A stretch of DNA of 18,255 nucleotides from UMGS1696 sp963643035 (GCA_963643035.1 CAVIKO010000037.1:1-18255), one strand, 5' to 3'. Counted from the first letter of the stretch, positions 1 through 7,548 are shown. Numbers and translations: made by a program. Notes: a model not told the origin generated them from the letters alone.

Positions 1-59
1 CTGCAATATACCATACCGCCCACGAACAGAACGGTGTCTTTTTTCTCGTTCATAGCCAT
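1..59 (-). CDS. 5' end of an unidentified gene (runs off left edge)
   Basis: Only the first 19 codons and part of the next are inside the window. They read MAMNEKKDTVLFVGGMVYC, a charged start followed by a short hydrophobic stretch. I chose the ATG at 57-59 because a GGAGG ribosome binding site (68-72) lies 8 bases upstream; the second ATG at 51-53 would be 14 bases away. A good promoter precedes it at 101-129. That a gene starts here is well supported by promoter, ribosome binding site and ATG in order. The product is not recognisable from so few residues, and I assign no function. Confidence 0.6.
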   Translation of the reverse strand, partial: MAMNEKKDTVLFVGGMVYC

Positions 60-100
60 TTGGAAAACCTCCACGGTTCATTGAATTTCTATTATATCCC

Positions 101-129
101 ATTATAACAGAAAAACACCTCTTTTACAA
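101..129 (-). promoter_or_regulatory. Promoter of the left-edge gene
   Basis: On the minus strand a -35 box TTGTAA (124-129) is followed after 17 bases by a perfect -10 box TATAAT (101-106). A second TATAAT at 91-96 has no matching -35. The spacing and the 42-base distance to the start codon at 59 fit a housekeeping sigma factor promoter. The -35 box lies in the loop of the hairpin at 111-138. Confidence 0.6.
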
Positions 130-138
130 GGCGTTTTT
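111..138 (-). terminator. A/U-rich hairpin, possible terminator after the sulfatase gene
   Basis: On the minus strand AAAAACGCC and GGTGTTTTT form a 9-bp stem with one G-T wobble around a 10-base loop, so the descending arm ends in five T. It is the only terminator-like structure I see after the sulfatase stop at 308. The structure is symmetrical and could act on either strand. It overlaps the promoter of the left-edge gene. Confidence 0.4.
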
Positions 139-307
139 CATATGCAGAATGGACAGGAATCACTCCACGAATACGAGAAATGTGATACAAAAATGCCAAA
201 TATCTCATGCGCACGTTCAAAAAGTGGAAAAATCTTCGTATCTGATAAGGATTTTCAGTCACTTTTCCGAATTTTTCAGAAGCTGCATACCTCTCCCAAA
301 GGACGGA

Positions 308-1660
308 TTATTGTCCCAGCTGCCAGCCTACCCAGCCGTTTGCGAACGGATCCCGACGCCGTTTCAATTCCGCAAACAGTGCAGTTCCCAGTTCCTTTTT
401 TACCTCGTTGTATTTTGTATCTCCAGCGAGATTGTGCTTTTCTCCAGGATCGGCGGCAAGATCGTATAGTTCATCGATGTCGGTGAGATTCCAGATGTAT
501 TTGTACCGTTCTGTTCGGATACCGCGTTGTGTGAAAAGACCGAACTGCTGTCCGTTGGAGGTGAATACCGCATATTCCGGTGTTTTGCTGCCGTCCAGAT
601 ATGCGCGTACCGAGCGGCCATCCTGCGGTTGATCCGATGGTGGCAGATGGCACACATCCGCAATGGTCGGTGCGAGATCAAGACAGTTGCAGGCAAATTT
701 GGATATACGCGCGTGACCGAGGGCTGGGTAGCGGATAAGGAACGGCACATGCACCACACTGTCGTAGAGGATGTAGTGTTTGTCCATCATGCCGTGGTCG
801 CCGCTTGTGTCCCCGTGATCGGCGGTCAGAATCACAAGCGTATTGTCGAGTTGTCCTGACGTGCGCAGATAATCGATGATTTTGGAGATTGCTGCGTCCG
901 TTTGTGTGATCATGGCGTAATACCGTGCGACTGTCGGAGCAAAATCCTCCCATGTAAAGCCGGTCAGGTGCCAGTTTTCGATCTGCTTTCGCTGGATGTA
1001 GGGCTTGTTGTCAAGTGTATCGCCAAATCCCGGCCATGGCTCCATATCCTCCGGACGGTACATCGATGCGAACGGCTCGCTCGGGCGGCAGGGTAGATGC
1101 GGGTCGGTCATATCTACCCAGACATGCCACGGTTCATCACCGCATTTTTTTATATATTCGAGGGCGGATTGGCAGATCCGATAGGTTTTTGTGTCCTCAT
1201 GCGCAAGCGGCGAGGTGCAGCCGAACCAACTTCCGGTATAGTCGATTCTGCCGTATTTCGCATCGATCTCCCGCTGGTACGCAGCTGTATCAAAGAGGGA
1301 TTCATAGCCGAAATCGCATTCGCTGCCGAGAGGAGAAGCATCCCAATGACCGGCAAAACCACAGTGATATCCGCTGCCGCGCAGTGCGGATACCCATGTG
1401 GACTTTGTGGGATCCGCTCCGTTTGTTTTTATAAAATTATAATTGAAAAGCGCACCGATGGAGTCGGGCTGCATTCCGGTAAGCATTGCCTGACGGGCGG
1501 GAGCGCACACCGGCAGCGGCGTGTAAGCGTTTTCAAAAAAGAGTCCCTCCTCCGCGAGCGCATCCATACAGGGGGTCTGTACCGGGCGAATTCCGGATTG
1601 TCCCACACAGTCATACCGGAGCTGGTCGCACAGGAGAAAGAGTACGTTTGGCCTGTTCAT
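308..1660 (-). CDS. Sulfatase-family hydrolase, cytoplasmic, 450 aa
   Basis: Member of the alkaline phosphatase/sulfatase superfamily, which removes sulfate esters from sugars or other small molecules. The N-terminal strand VLFLLCDQLRYD supplies the first metal ligand (D12). VCAPARQAMLTG carries the C-x-P-x-R sulfatase signature, with Cys52 the expected formylglycine precursor and Arg56 its partner. TADHGD (280-284) gives the second pair of metal ligands, D281 and H282, followed by GDHG and Lys294. The C-terminal region has the usual RTERYKYIWN and ELYDLAADPGE motifs. There is no signal peptide, so it acts in the cytoplasm on imported substrate. The family GKWH motif is replaced by GHWD (104-107). 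The start ATG has a modest AGGTAGG upstream. The gene lies 72 bases after rsmI with no terminator between, so read-through is possible. Substrate unknown; activation would need a formylglycine-generating enzyme (anSME type in anaerobes), not seen here. Confidence 0.88.
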   Translation of the reverse strand: MNRPNVLFLLCDQLRYDCVGQSGIRPVQTPCMDALAEEGLFFENAYTPLPVCAPARQAMLTGMQPDSIGALFNYNFIKTNGADPTKSTWVSALRGSGYHCGFAGHWDASPLGSECDFGYESLFDTAAYQREIDAKYGRIDYTGSWFGCTSPLAHEDTKTYRICQSALEYIKKCGDEPWHVWVDMTDPHLPCRPSEPFASMYRPEDMEPWPGFGDTLDNKPYIQRKQIENWHLTGFTWEDFAPTVARYYAMITQTDAAISKIIDYLRTSGQLDNTLVILTADHGDTSGDHGMMDKHYILYDSVVHVPFLIRYPALGHARISKFACNCLDLAPTIADVCHLPPSDQPQDGRSVRAYLDGSKTPEYAVFTSNGQQFGLFTQRGIRTERYKYIWNLTDIDELYDLAADPGEKHNLAGDTKYNEVKKELGTALFAELKRRRDPFANGWVGWQLGQ

Positions 1661-1732
1661 AAATCAGTTTCCTACCTTTCTATTTATATAGAGCAACTGC
1701 TGAGGAAAGCGTGTTTCCGCAAATGCCGAAAA

Positions 1733-2638
1733 TCATTCTGTGTCTGTCTCTTCTGTAGTGCAGTTTACAGCCTGATAGACATCGTTTTTCGGCAGATGCC
1801 TACTTTTGGCGCACAGCTTGATCGCATCCATACGGGAGTATCCCTTCTCGATCAGAACCGCCACATGTTCCGGAATCGTTTTTGCGAGCATATCGTCGTC
1901 TGCGGCAGATTTTTCCGATGCTCCCCCGACAATCAACACATATTCCCCACGCGGTTCTTTCGTCTCATATACGGCGATTGCATCCGACAGAGTGGTGCGG
2001 AAGATCTCCTCATTGAGCTTGGTCATTTCCCGGCAGAGTGCAATTCTTCGTTCTCCAAACGCATCGAAGAGTGCGGACAAGGTCTGACGGAGATGGTGCG
2101 GAGATTCGTAGAGGATCATCGTGCGTTCCTCGCCGGCAAGTTCTGACAATCGTTTTTGTCGTTCGCTTTTGGTCCCGCTGAGAAATCCTTCGAAGGCGAA
2201 ACGACGTGTTGGCAGTCCGGACAGCGTTAAAGCCGTGATTGCGGCGCAGCAGCCGGGAACAGATGTGACATTGACGCCGTTTTCAGCGCACAAGGCTACC
2301 AGATCCTCGCCGGGATCACTGATAGCAGGGGTTCCGGCATCGGTGATAAGCGCGCAGGATTCTCCGCTTTGGAGACGCGACAGAATGTACGGCCCGCGTT
2401 CGCGTTTATTGTGTTCAAAATAGCTGACCATTGGTCGGCTGATGCCGAGGCGGGATAAGAGCAGTCCGGAATTGCGGGTGTCCTCCGCCGCTACAAAATC
2501 AACCTCAGACAGGATTTTGATCGCGCGCTCGGACAGATCCGCCATATTGCCGATGGGCGTTGCTACAAGATAGAGCGTGCCGGGAACGACAGCGTTTTTC
2601 TCCCGGGCGGTGGAGTTTTTCATGTTTTCAGAGGACAT
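1733..2638 (-). CDS. rsmI: 16S rRNA 2'-O-methyltransferase RsmI (C1402)
   Basis: Tetrapyrrole-methylase-fold enzyme that uses S-adenosylmethionine to methylate the ribose of C1402 of 16S rRNA in the decoding centre. Family motifs seen in order, numbered from the ATG at 2638 (301 aa): VATPIGN 25-31, AEDTR 51-55, ITDAGTPAISDPG 98-110, the PGCCAAITAL segment 128-137, AFEGFL 148-153, then YESPHH and a C-terminal GEYVLIVGG. Length is close to the usual 280-300. An upstream GTG at 2653 is in frame, but AAAGGA lies just before the ATG at 2638 with proper spacing, so I prefer the shorter form. It is downstream of trmN6 on the same strand, matching the Firmicutes order yabB-yazA-rsmI, but the small GIY-YIG gene (yazA) between them is absent. 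Confidence 0.93.
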   Translation of the reverse strand: MSSENMKNSTAREKNAVVPGTLYLVATPIGNMADLSERAIKILSEVDFVAAEDTRNSGLLLSRLGISRPMVSYFEHNKRERGPYILSRLQSGESCALITDAGTPAISDPGEDLVALCAENGVNVTSVPGCCAAITALTLSGLPTRRFAFEGFLSGTKSERQKRLSELAGEERTMILYESPHHLRQTLSALFDAFGERRIALCREMTKLNEEIFRTTLSDAIAVYETKEPRGEYVLIVGGASEKSAADDDMLAKTIPEHVAVLIEKGYSRMDAIKLCAKSRHLPKNDVYQAVNCTTEETDTE

Positions 2639-2793
2639 GAGGAATCCTTTCACACGGGTGACGGAATTTACCCGCGATATTTTAATAAGGGGGGCACTGC
2701 GGTGGGCGCGCTGCTGCGTGAAATTCGCTTGAAGTCAACATACTTTCCCCTTGTTCGGCAGATGCATAAAGAGGCTCGGATGATGCACGAAAA

Positions 2794-3570
2794 TCAAGAG
2801 AAGAGGAACCGGAGCGAGCATTCTGCGTAGACTCGTTCCATCTCCGGTGTGTATCGTCCGGCAACTTTATCCGCGTAGATCACAAGCGGCGGAGCAATTG
2901 AGAGCTGCACGGAGCCTCCTTTTCTCGCTTCTGTCAGAACGAGACACGGCGCATCGTGAACGGAAGGGTACACAAAGACGGCGTATTTGGGTTCTAGCGC
3001 GTTTTTTCGCATGGCATCGATCAGATCGACAAACCGATCCGGACGATAGACGACGGTACACGTACCACCATAGCGCAGAAGGCGGGTGGCTGCAGTGCAG
3101 AAATCCGCGATTGAACCGTTTTCTTCCCGCCGTGCGATGTTCATTTCCCGGGTGCGATTGTCTCTACCTGAGCCTGGCAGCATATAAGGCGGATTGAAAA
3201 ACACAACGTCGATCTCCCTACCGATATCGGATATTCCGGCATTGCGTACATCTCCCGCATGGACGGTAACGCGGGTGTCGAGCGCATTGAGTGCGGCGTT
3301 TCTGCGGCAGAGATCAGCGTATTCAGGCTGGATTTCCCAGATATGTATGTGGGAGAGCTTTTGTTTGGTGAGAGCCAGGAGAGAAACAATCCCGCTTCCG
3401 CCGCCAAGCTCCGCACCGATCGAGTGAGGACGCATCCGGAGCATCGCAGCAAGCAGATACGCATCCGTACCGTAGGTCAGTCCCGTGGTGCGCTGGATGA
3501 GCCGTAGATTTTCGTTGACGGTATCGATCCGCTCCATGGCATGGAGCGGTGGTACATCGGAAAAGGGCAT
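2794..3570 (-). CDS. trmN6: tRNA1(Val) A37 N6-methyltransferase-like protein (TrmN6/YabB family)
   Basis: Rossmann-fold SAM-dependent methyltransferase of the YfiC/TrmN6 family, 258 aa. The family methylates the exocyclic N6 of adenosine 37 in a valine tRNA; the exact tRNA target in this organism is inferred. The N-terminal block QRTTGLTYGTDAYLLAAM is typical. SAM-binding motif I is ELGGGSGIVSLL (54-65), the acidic end of strand 2 is HIWEIQPEYADLCRRN, and the catalytic NPPY is at 126-129 in VVFFNPPYMLPG. The ATG at 3570 has AAGGAG 8 bases upstream (3579-3584). Methylation of adenine N6 by NPPY enzymes is well established for the family. It is first of a probable trmN6-rsmI transcript, since a terminator at 3695-3728 isolates it from the upstream ferredoxin gene. 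Confidence 0.85.
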   Translation of the reverse strand: MPFSDVPPLHAMERIDTVNENLRLIQRTTGLTYGTDAYLLAAMLRMRPHSIGAELGGGSGIVSLLALTKQKLSHIHIWEIQPEYADLCRRNAALNALDTRVTVHAGDVRNAGISDIGREIDVVFFNPPYMLPGSGRDNRTREMNIARREENGSIADFCTAATRLLRYGGTCTVVYRPDRFVDLIDAMRKNALEPKYAVFVYPSVHDAPCLVLTEARKGGSVQLSIAPPLVIYADKVAGRYTPEMERVYAECSLRFLFS

Positions 3571-3694
3571 GGGAAACTCTCCTTATGCGGATATTATAAA
3601 GAAAGAGGAACCAGACTGCATACGCTTCAATGGCTGTTTCTTGACGTAAAAATTCAATGGAAACAGTGGTTCATTTGGAAAAAATGCTCTGTGC

Positions 3695-3728
3695 AAAAGA
3701 AAAAGGGAGGATACGCGTCCTCCCCTTT
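3695..3728 (-). terminator. Rho-independent terminator of the ferredoxin gene
   Basis: On the minus strand a G/C-rich stem (arms GGGAGGA at 3718-3724 and TCCTCCC at 3705-3711, six-base loop, plus flanking A-T pairs) is followed by TTTTTCTTTT. It lies about 100 bases past the ferredoxin stop. A second smaller hairpin (GCGCAGAC / GTCTGTGC, 3735-3756) sits just before it. Confidence 0.75.
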
Positions 3729-3828
3729 GCTTCGGCACAGACAAAAAAGTCTGCGCGGATTCCGAAAATACGGCGACATCAGAGCGGTGCGCCGATTCTC
3801 TCTCTTTCCGGAAGTATGCTCAGGGGGC

Positions 3829-3999
3829 TTATTCAGCGGCCGGAGCATCTACGGGACATACGCTTGCGCAAGAACCGCAATCCAGACACAGATCAGGATC
3901 GATCACGTACTTGCCGTCTTTTTCGGAAATGGCTTCTACAGGACATTCAGAAGCGCAAGAGCCGCAGCCGATGCAATCGTCAGAGATTTTATATGCCAT
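3829..3999 (-). CDS. 2[4Fe-4S] ferredoxin, 56 aa
   Basis: Small clostridial-type electron carrier. Two cluster motifs are complete: C9-x2-C12-x2-C15-x3-C19-P and C38-x2-C41-x2-C44-x3-C48-P, an internal duplication with the sequences CIGCGSCASECP and CLDCGSCASVCP. The protein starts MAYKISDDCIG and ends SVCPVDAPAAE. Length and spacing are standard for the family; each cluster carries one low-potential electron, used by anaerobes for pyruvate oxidation, hydrogen evolution or biosynthetic reductions. The ATG at 3999 has GGAGG at 4009-4013. The ribosome binding site and start codon are embedded in a nested inverted repeat (3998-4032). Monocistronic, with its own terminator. Neighbours give no hint of a dedicated partner. 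Confidence 0.95.
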   Translation of the reverse strand: MAYKISDDCIGCGSCASECPVEAISEKDGKYVIDPDLCLDCGSCASVCPVDAPAAE

Positions 4000-4032
4000 G
4001 ATACAGCACCTCCATCTTTAAGATGGTATCAT
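3998..4032 (-). promoter_or_regulatory. Nested inverted repeat over the ferredoxin ribosome binding site and start
   Basis: An outer 7-bp inverted repeat (ATGATAC 3998-4004 with GTATCAT 4026-4032) encloses an inner palindrome CCATCTT-T-AAGATGG (4012-4026). In the mRNA the inner arm overlaps the GGAGG site and the outer arm pairs with the first two bases of the AUG. The two stems share one base (4026), and could fold together or alternate. The symmetry is directly visible; that it controls translation or binds a protein is inference. Confidence 0.4.
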
Positions 4033-4140
4033 TCTATCATAAACGGTGCAAAAAAGAAATAGGTTTTCGGAAAATTTTCAATTTATTTTGTAAAATCTTT
4101 TTGGAAGCGGAGCCAATTCCGGATTTTCCATGGAAATGGG

Positions 4141-5346
4141 TCAGGAATCCGCAACTTCTGTCGTTGTCTCGGTTATTTCAGACATTTCCGCGATCTTTGC
4201 CATCAGCGATTCCCACAAAAGGGTCTTGCGCAGAGAGGATTCCTCATACTGGGTGAGCATGTTCTCCGCGGTCGTTCCATAAGCGGCGGCAAGATTCGCA
4301 AGGCGCGTGTTGAACTCTTCCTCGGTCAGCGTGTGATTCAGTGCTTTTGCCAACGCGTACATCACCAGATCCTCCTCCACATAGCTGCGGCACTCCTCCA
4401 TCAGAGCATCATCTGTGGTACCGACGTAGCTTGCGAGAAAGTCCTCATAGGTGGTTCCGTAATATTCCGCCCATGCCGTATACATCGCCTTCCGGCTTTC
4501 ATATTGATTTTCCACCTCGCCGTCCGGATAAGCAAGAATGGTGGAGTCGTTTAGAATCTGCTCCCACAGTTCCACATAGAGATTGTTTTCCGCGATATAT
4601 TTTGCGTTGTCCTCTAATGTCGAGCGATAGCTGATCTTGAATTCCTCAAGGTTGTTGTAGTTGAAATTTTCGCTGACAAACGCATCGTCGACCTCTGGAA
4701 CCGTCCAGTCGTTTCCATAAATCTTGTGTACCGTACAGGTGAAGGTGACCTCCTTGCCCGCCATGTCCGCATTGCCGTAGTTCTCTGGGAACGTCACATC
4801 AAAGGCAAATTCCACGCCGACTTTCTGTCCGATAAACGCTTCCGCAAAACCGGGAATGTAGCCGCTGTCCGACTGTACGACAATCTCCTGCTCCGTGGCG
4901 GTACCGCCGTCAAACGCCACTCCATCGAGTGTGCCGGCATAATCCGCGATGACACGGTCGCCCTCCTCCACGGTGTCTCGATCCGTGATTTCATTGTAGT
5001 GTCCGTACTGCTCGGCAAGCGCGTCCAGTTCGGAATCCAACCGTGCCTCTGTGATTTTTTCAATTGCCAGTGTACCATGCAGTCCCTCGTAATTTCCGAG
5101 CGTGACATAGGGGGTCAAGTCGTTTGCCGCGTAGTCGAATTCGGTAATCTCCCCGGATTCCACACTTGTGGGCGTGATGGTTCCGACCGTTTCCGTGTCC
5201 TCGCTATTGTCCTTTTTCCCGCAGCTCGTGATCGCAAGCGCGCAAACGGCAATGAGCGCGACCACACNNNNNNNNNNNNNNNNNNNNNNNNNNNNNNNNN
5301 NNNNNNNNNNNNNNTGTTTACATTTTTTCTGTATATCTCCATTCAT
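4141..5346 (-). CDS. Trigger-factor-like peptidyl-prolyl isomerase lipoprotein (interrupted by assembly gap)
   Basis: Secreted foldase related to the FKBP-type and C-terminal domains of trigger factor. After the gap comes a hydrophobic segment VVALIAVCALAITSC, with ITSC a good lipobox, then an acidic linker. The FKBP domain follows: EEGDRVIADYAGTLDGVAFDGG, SGYIPGFAEAFIGQKVG and VTFPENYGNADMAGKEV match trigger factor closely. The rest, from VPEVDDAFVSENFN on, is the helical chaperone/SurA-like part. The ribosome-binding N-terminal domain of true trigger factor is missing, so this should be a membrane-anchored extracytoplasmic chaperone. The start is uncertain. The ATG at 5346 overlaps the recQ stop (ATGA), and another ATG at 5342 is in a different frame. 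Because 47 N is not a multiple of three, the frame across the gap depends on its true length. No ribosome binding site is visible, consistent with translational coupling to recQ. Confidence 0.85.
   Translation of the reverse strand: MNGDIQKKCKXXXXXXXXXXXXXXXXXVVALIAVCALAITSCGKKDNSEDTETVGTITPTSVESGEITEFDYAANDLTPYVTLGNYEGLHGTLAIEKITEARLDSELDALAEQYGHYNEITDRDTVEEGDRVIADYAGTLDGVAFDGGTATEQEIVVQSDSGYIPGFAEAFIGQKVGVEFAFDVTFPENYGNADMAGKEVTFTCTVHKIYGNDWTVPEVDDAFVSENFNYNNLEEFKISYRSTLEDNAKYIAENNLYVELWEQILNDSTILAYPDGEVENQYESRKAMYTAWAEYYGTTYEDFLASYVGTTDDALMEECRSYVEEDLVMYALAKALNHTLTEEEFNTRLANLAAAYGTTAENMLTQYEESSLRKTLLWESLMAKIAEMSEITETTTEVADS
5268..5314. other. Run of 47 N (assembly gap or masked bases)
   Basis: All bases are N. 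It falls in the signal-peptide region of the trigger-factor-like lipoprotein gene. The number of N may be a placeholder, so reading frame and start codon of that gene are not certain. Confidence 1.
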
Positions 5347-7502
5347 TGCAGCCGGAGTGCGCGCATTCTCGCGAAAATTTCCGTCGCGCTTCTGCCGTGT
5401 GCTGCTGCGATCCGCAGTAGCGTCATTTTGTTTTCCACTTCCTTTATAAGCTGTCTGTCTTCCTCATCCGACCATGGCGTTCCGTTATTGGGCATGGATG
5501 GCGTGGTGGGACGTGATGTGCCGTCAGCAGGAACATCTGCGGTGTACACGACCGGCTTTTTCACTTGCTTCGGCATGACAAACGCGGCAGCACTGGGAAT
5601 ACGCTTTTTGGTCTGTCCATGCTCTGCAGTCCAATCGTTCACCGTCTCAAGAAGCTGTGCGCCATATTTTTGATAGAGTACCGGACCCATGCCATGTATT
5701 ACAAGCATTTCATCCTCGGTGCACGGGATTTTTCGACTGATCTCCTCAAGCAAGGCGTTTGAGGCGATCACATATGGCGGTACGCCCGCTTCCGCTGCAA
5801 GCTCAGACCGACGGATCCGCAGCGTTTCGTAGAGCTCCTCGTCATATGGCTCGTCCGTGCGCGGTTTCTGTCCTGATGCAGATTTCGGAGCGGTGTACTC
5901 TGTTTTCTTCCGTTTTTTCTCATTCGGCGTCCGCGAGAGAAAATCCGGCATCCGCAAGGTCAGCGTTCTTGTGCCGTGTAGGATTTCCCAGCCGCTATCG
6001 GTGACGGACAGGATTCCGTATTCGCCGCGTCGTTCCAGAAATCCACCAGCAACCAGTGCACCGGACAGCCATTCGAGATAACTCCGGTCGCATTCCTTCA
6101 TGATCCCATAGGTGCGCACCGCATCCAGTCCCGCATCCTTGATCCTTTTTGTTTGGCTCCCAGACAGTACGGCGATCACTGTCAAGGCGGTATAGCGGCT
6201 TTGCATACGGATCACGCAGGAAAGGAATTTCTGTGCATCCACAGTGGCATCGATCGGCGTGGATGCGGTCAGACAATGGGAGCAGTTGCCGCAGTCCTCC
6301 ATCCCCTTTTCGCCAAAATAGCGCAGGATGCGGGCGCGCAGGCAATCGGTGGAATTGCCGTAGTCGTACATTTCGTTCAACCGGTGCAGATTCCTGTCGA
6401 TGAGCGTGCTCTGTACCTCAGACGGGATCGTGGAATCCGAATTCGGATGGGTGATGAGACTGCGCAGCGTGTAAATGTCTCCCGGCGCAAAGAGGAGGAT
6501 ACAGTCTGCGGCGGCTCCATCTCGACCGGCGCGACCGGCCTCCTGATAATAGCTCTCCAAATCCTTTGGCATATTGTAGTGGATGACAAAGGACACGTTT
6601 GATTTGTCGATTCCCATACCGAATGCGTTGGTCGCTGCCATGATCGTCTTGCGATCGTAGAGAAAATCGTCCTGATTGTGCCGCCGTTCCTCCTCGGAAA
6701 GTCCCGCATGGTAACGAGTCGCTGCATAACCGCTGTTTTGCATAAGGGTGCAGACATCCTCGACGGTTTTGCGCGTCATACAGTAGACGATCCCACTTCT
6801 GTCTTTATATTTTTCAAGCAGACGGAGCAGTTCTGCATTCCGGTTCTGTGCGCGTATCACACCGAAATAGAGATTCGGACGATCGAAACCGGTGACGCAA
6901 AGAAACGGATTTTGGAGGCAGAGCAGAGAGATGATGTCGGCGCGCACATTCTCCGCGGCGGTGGCGGTGAAAGAGGCGACGACCGGACGGTGCGGCAGCG
7001 AGGCGACAAATCCGGCGATCCGACGGTAGCTCGGACGAAAATCCTGCCCCCACTGGGATACGCAGTGCGCCTCATCTACGGCAATGAGCGAGATCGGCAG
7101 CCTTGTACAGAGCGCACAGAATTCCGCGGAATCGAGCCGCTCTGGAGCAACATAAACGAGCTTGTACGCGCCTCCCGTCATGCCGTCGAGAACCTCCCGA
7201 TATTCCGCAGTGGACAGGGTGCTGTTGCAGAACGCGGAGGGGATCGACAGCGCGTTGAGGGAACGAACCTGATCCTGCATCAGAGAGACGAGGGGGGAGA
7301 TCACAAGCGTGACGCCCGGAAGCACCATTGCCGGAATTTCGTAGCAGAGGGATTTTCCTGCTCCTGTTGGCATCACACATAAAGCGTCTCTGCCGGAGAG
7401 AATCGCATTGACCGCTTCCTCCTGCCCGCGCCGGAATGTATCGTACCCGAAGTATTTCCGCAGAATCTCCCGCGCCTTATCCATGCTCGTACCGCTGTTC
7501 AT
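5343..7502 (-). CDS. recQ: ATP-dependent DNA helicase RecQ
   Basis: 3'-5' helicase for recombination and repair of stalled forks, 719 aa from the ATG at 7502. An upstream in-frame ATG (7601) would place the start before the promoter, and AAAAGGAG lies 10 bases before 7502, so I use the latter. Walker A PTGAGKS is at 45-51, DEAH at 143-146 within the RecQ signature AVDEAHCVSQWGQDFRPSY, and motif VI QEAGRAGRDG at 320-329. The zinc-binding cysteines are C387, C404, C407 and C410, followed by a winged-helix (RQC) region. The HRDC domain spans about 553-625. A C-terminal tail (676-717), WSDEEDRQLIKEVENKMTLL then RSATEIFARMRAL, resembles a small SANT/Myb-like helix-turn-helix found at the end of some Firmicutes helicases. 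It has its own promoter (7549-7577) and overlaps the next gene by four bases. Confidence 0.95.
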   Translation of the reverse strand: MNSGTSMDKAREILRKYFGYDTFRRGQEEAVNAILSGRDALCVMPTGAGKSLCYEIPAMVLPGVTLVISPLVSLMQDQVRSLNALSIPSAFCNSTLSTAEYREVLDGMTGGAYKLVYVAPERLDSAEFCALCTRLPISLIAVDEAHCVSQWGQDFRPSYRRIAGFVASLPHRPVVASFTATAAENVRADIISLLCLQNPFLCVTGFDRPNLYFGVIRAQNRNAELLRLLEKYKDRSGIVYCMTRKTVEDVCTLMQNSGYAATRYHAGLSEEERRHNQDDFLYDRKTIMAATNAFGMGIDKSNVSFVIHYNMPKDLESYYQEAGRAGRDGAAADCILLFAPGDIYTLRSLITHPNSDSTIPSEVQSTLIDRNLHRLNEMYDYGNSTDCLRARILRYFGEKGMEDCGNCSHCLTASTPIDATVDAQKFLSCVIRMQSRYTALTVIAVLSGSQTKRIKDAGLDAVRTYGIMKECDRSYLEWLSGALVAGGFLERRGEYGILSVTDSGWEILHGTRTLTLRMPDFLSRTPNEKKRKKTEYTAPKSASGQKPRTDEPYDEELYETLRIRRSELAAEAGVPPYVIASNALLEEISRKIPCTEDEMLVIHGMGPVLYQKYGAQLLETVNDWTAEHGQTKKRIPSAAAFVMPKQVKKPVVYTADVPADGTSRPTTPSMPNNGTPWSDEEDRQLIKEVENKMTLLRIAAAHGRSATEIFARMRALRLQ

Positions 7503-7548
7503 TGCCAATAAGCTCCTTTTACCCGAAAAATGTACCATGCACTGTACT

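Noticed and set aside
1097..2146. 349-residue open frame on the plus strand
   Set aside because: It lies wholly antisense to the sulfatase gene and rsmI, both of which have clear family motifs; the translation is rich in Cys, Arg and His and has no recognisable domain.
2682..2741. 19-codon reading frame (MLTSSEFHAAARPPQCPPY) with AAGGGG upstream on the minus strand
   Set aside because: Too short and too proline-rich to support without conservation; the ribosome-binding-like sequence alone is weak evidence.
3593..3598. TATAAT on the minus strand before trmN6, possible promoter
   Set aside because: No -35 box at 16-18 bases, and a start of transcription there would fall almost on the ribosome binding site. 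A trmN6 promoter probably lies in 3571-3694, but I cannot place it.
4726..5673. 315-residue open frame on the plus strand crossing the N run
   Set aside because: Antisense to the foldase and recQ, and kept open partly by the N run.
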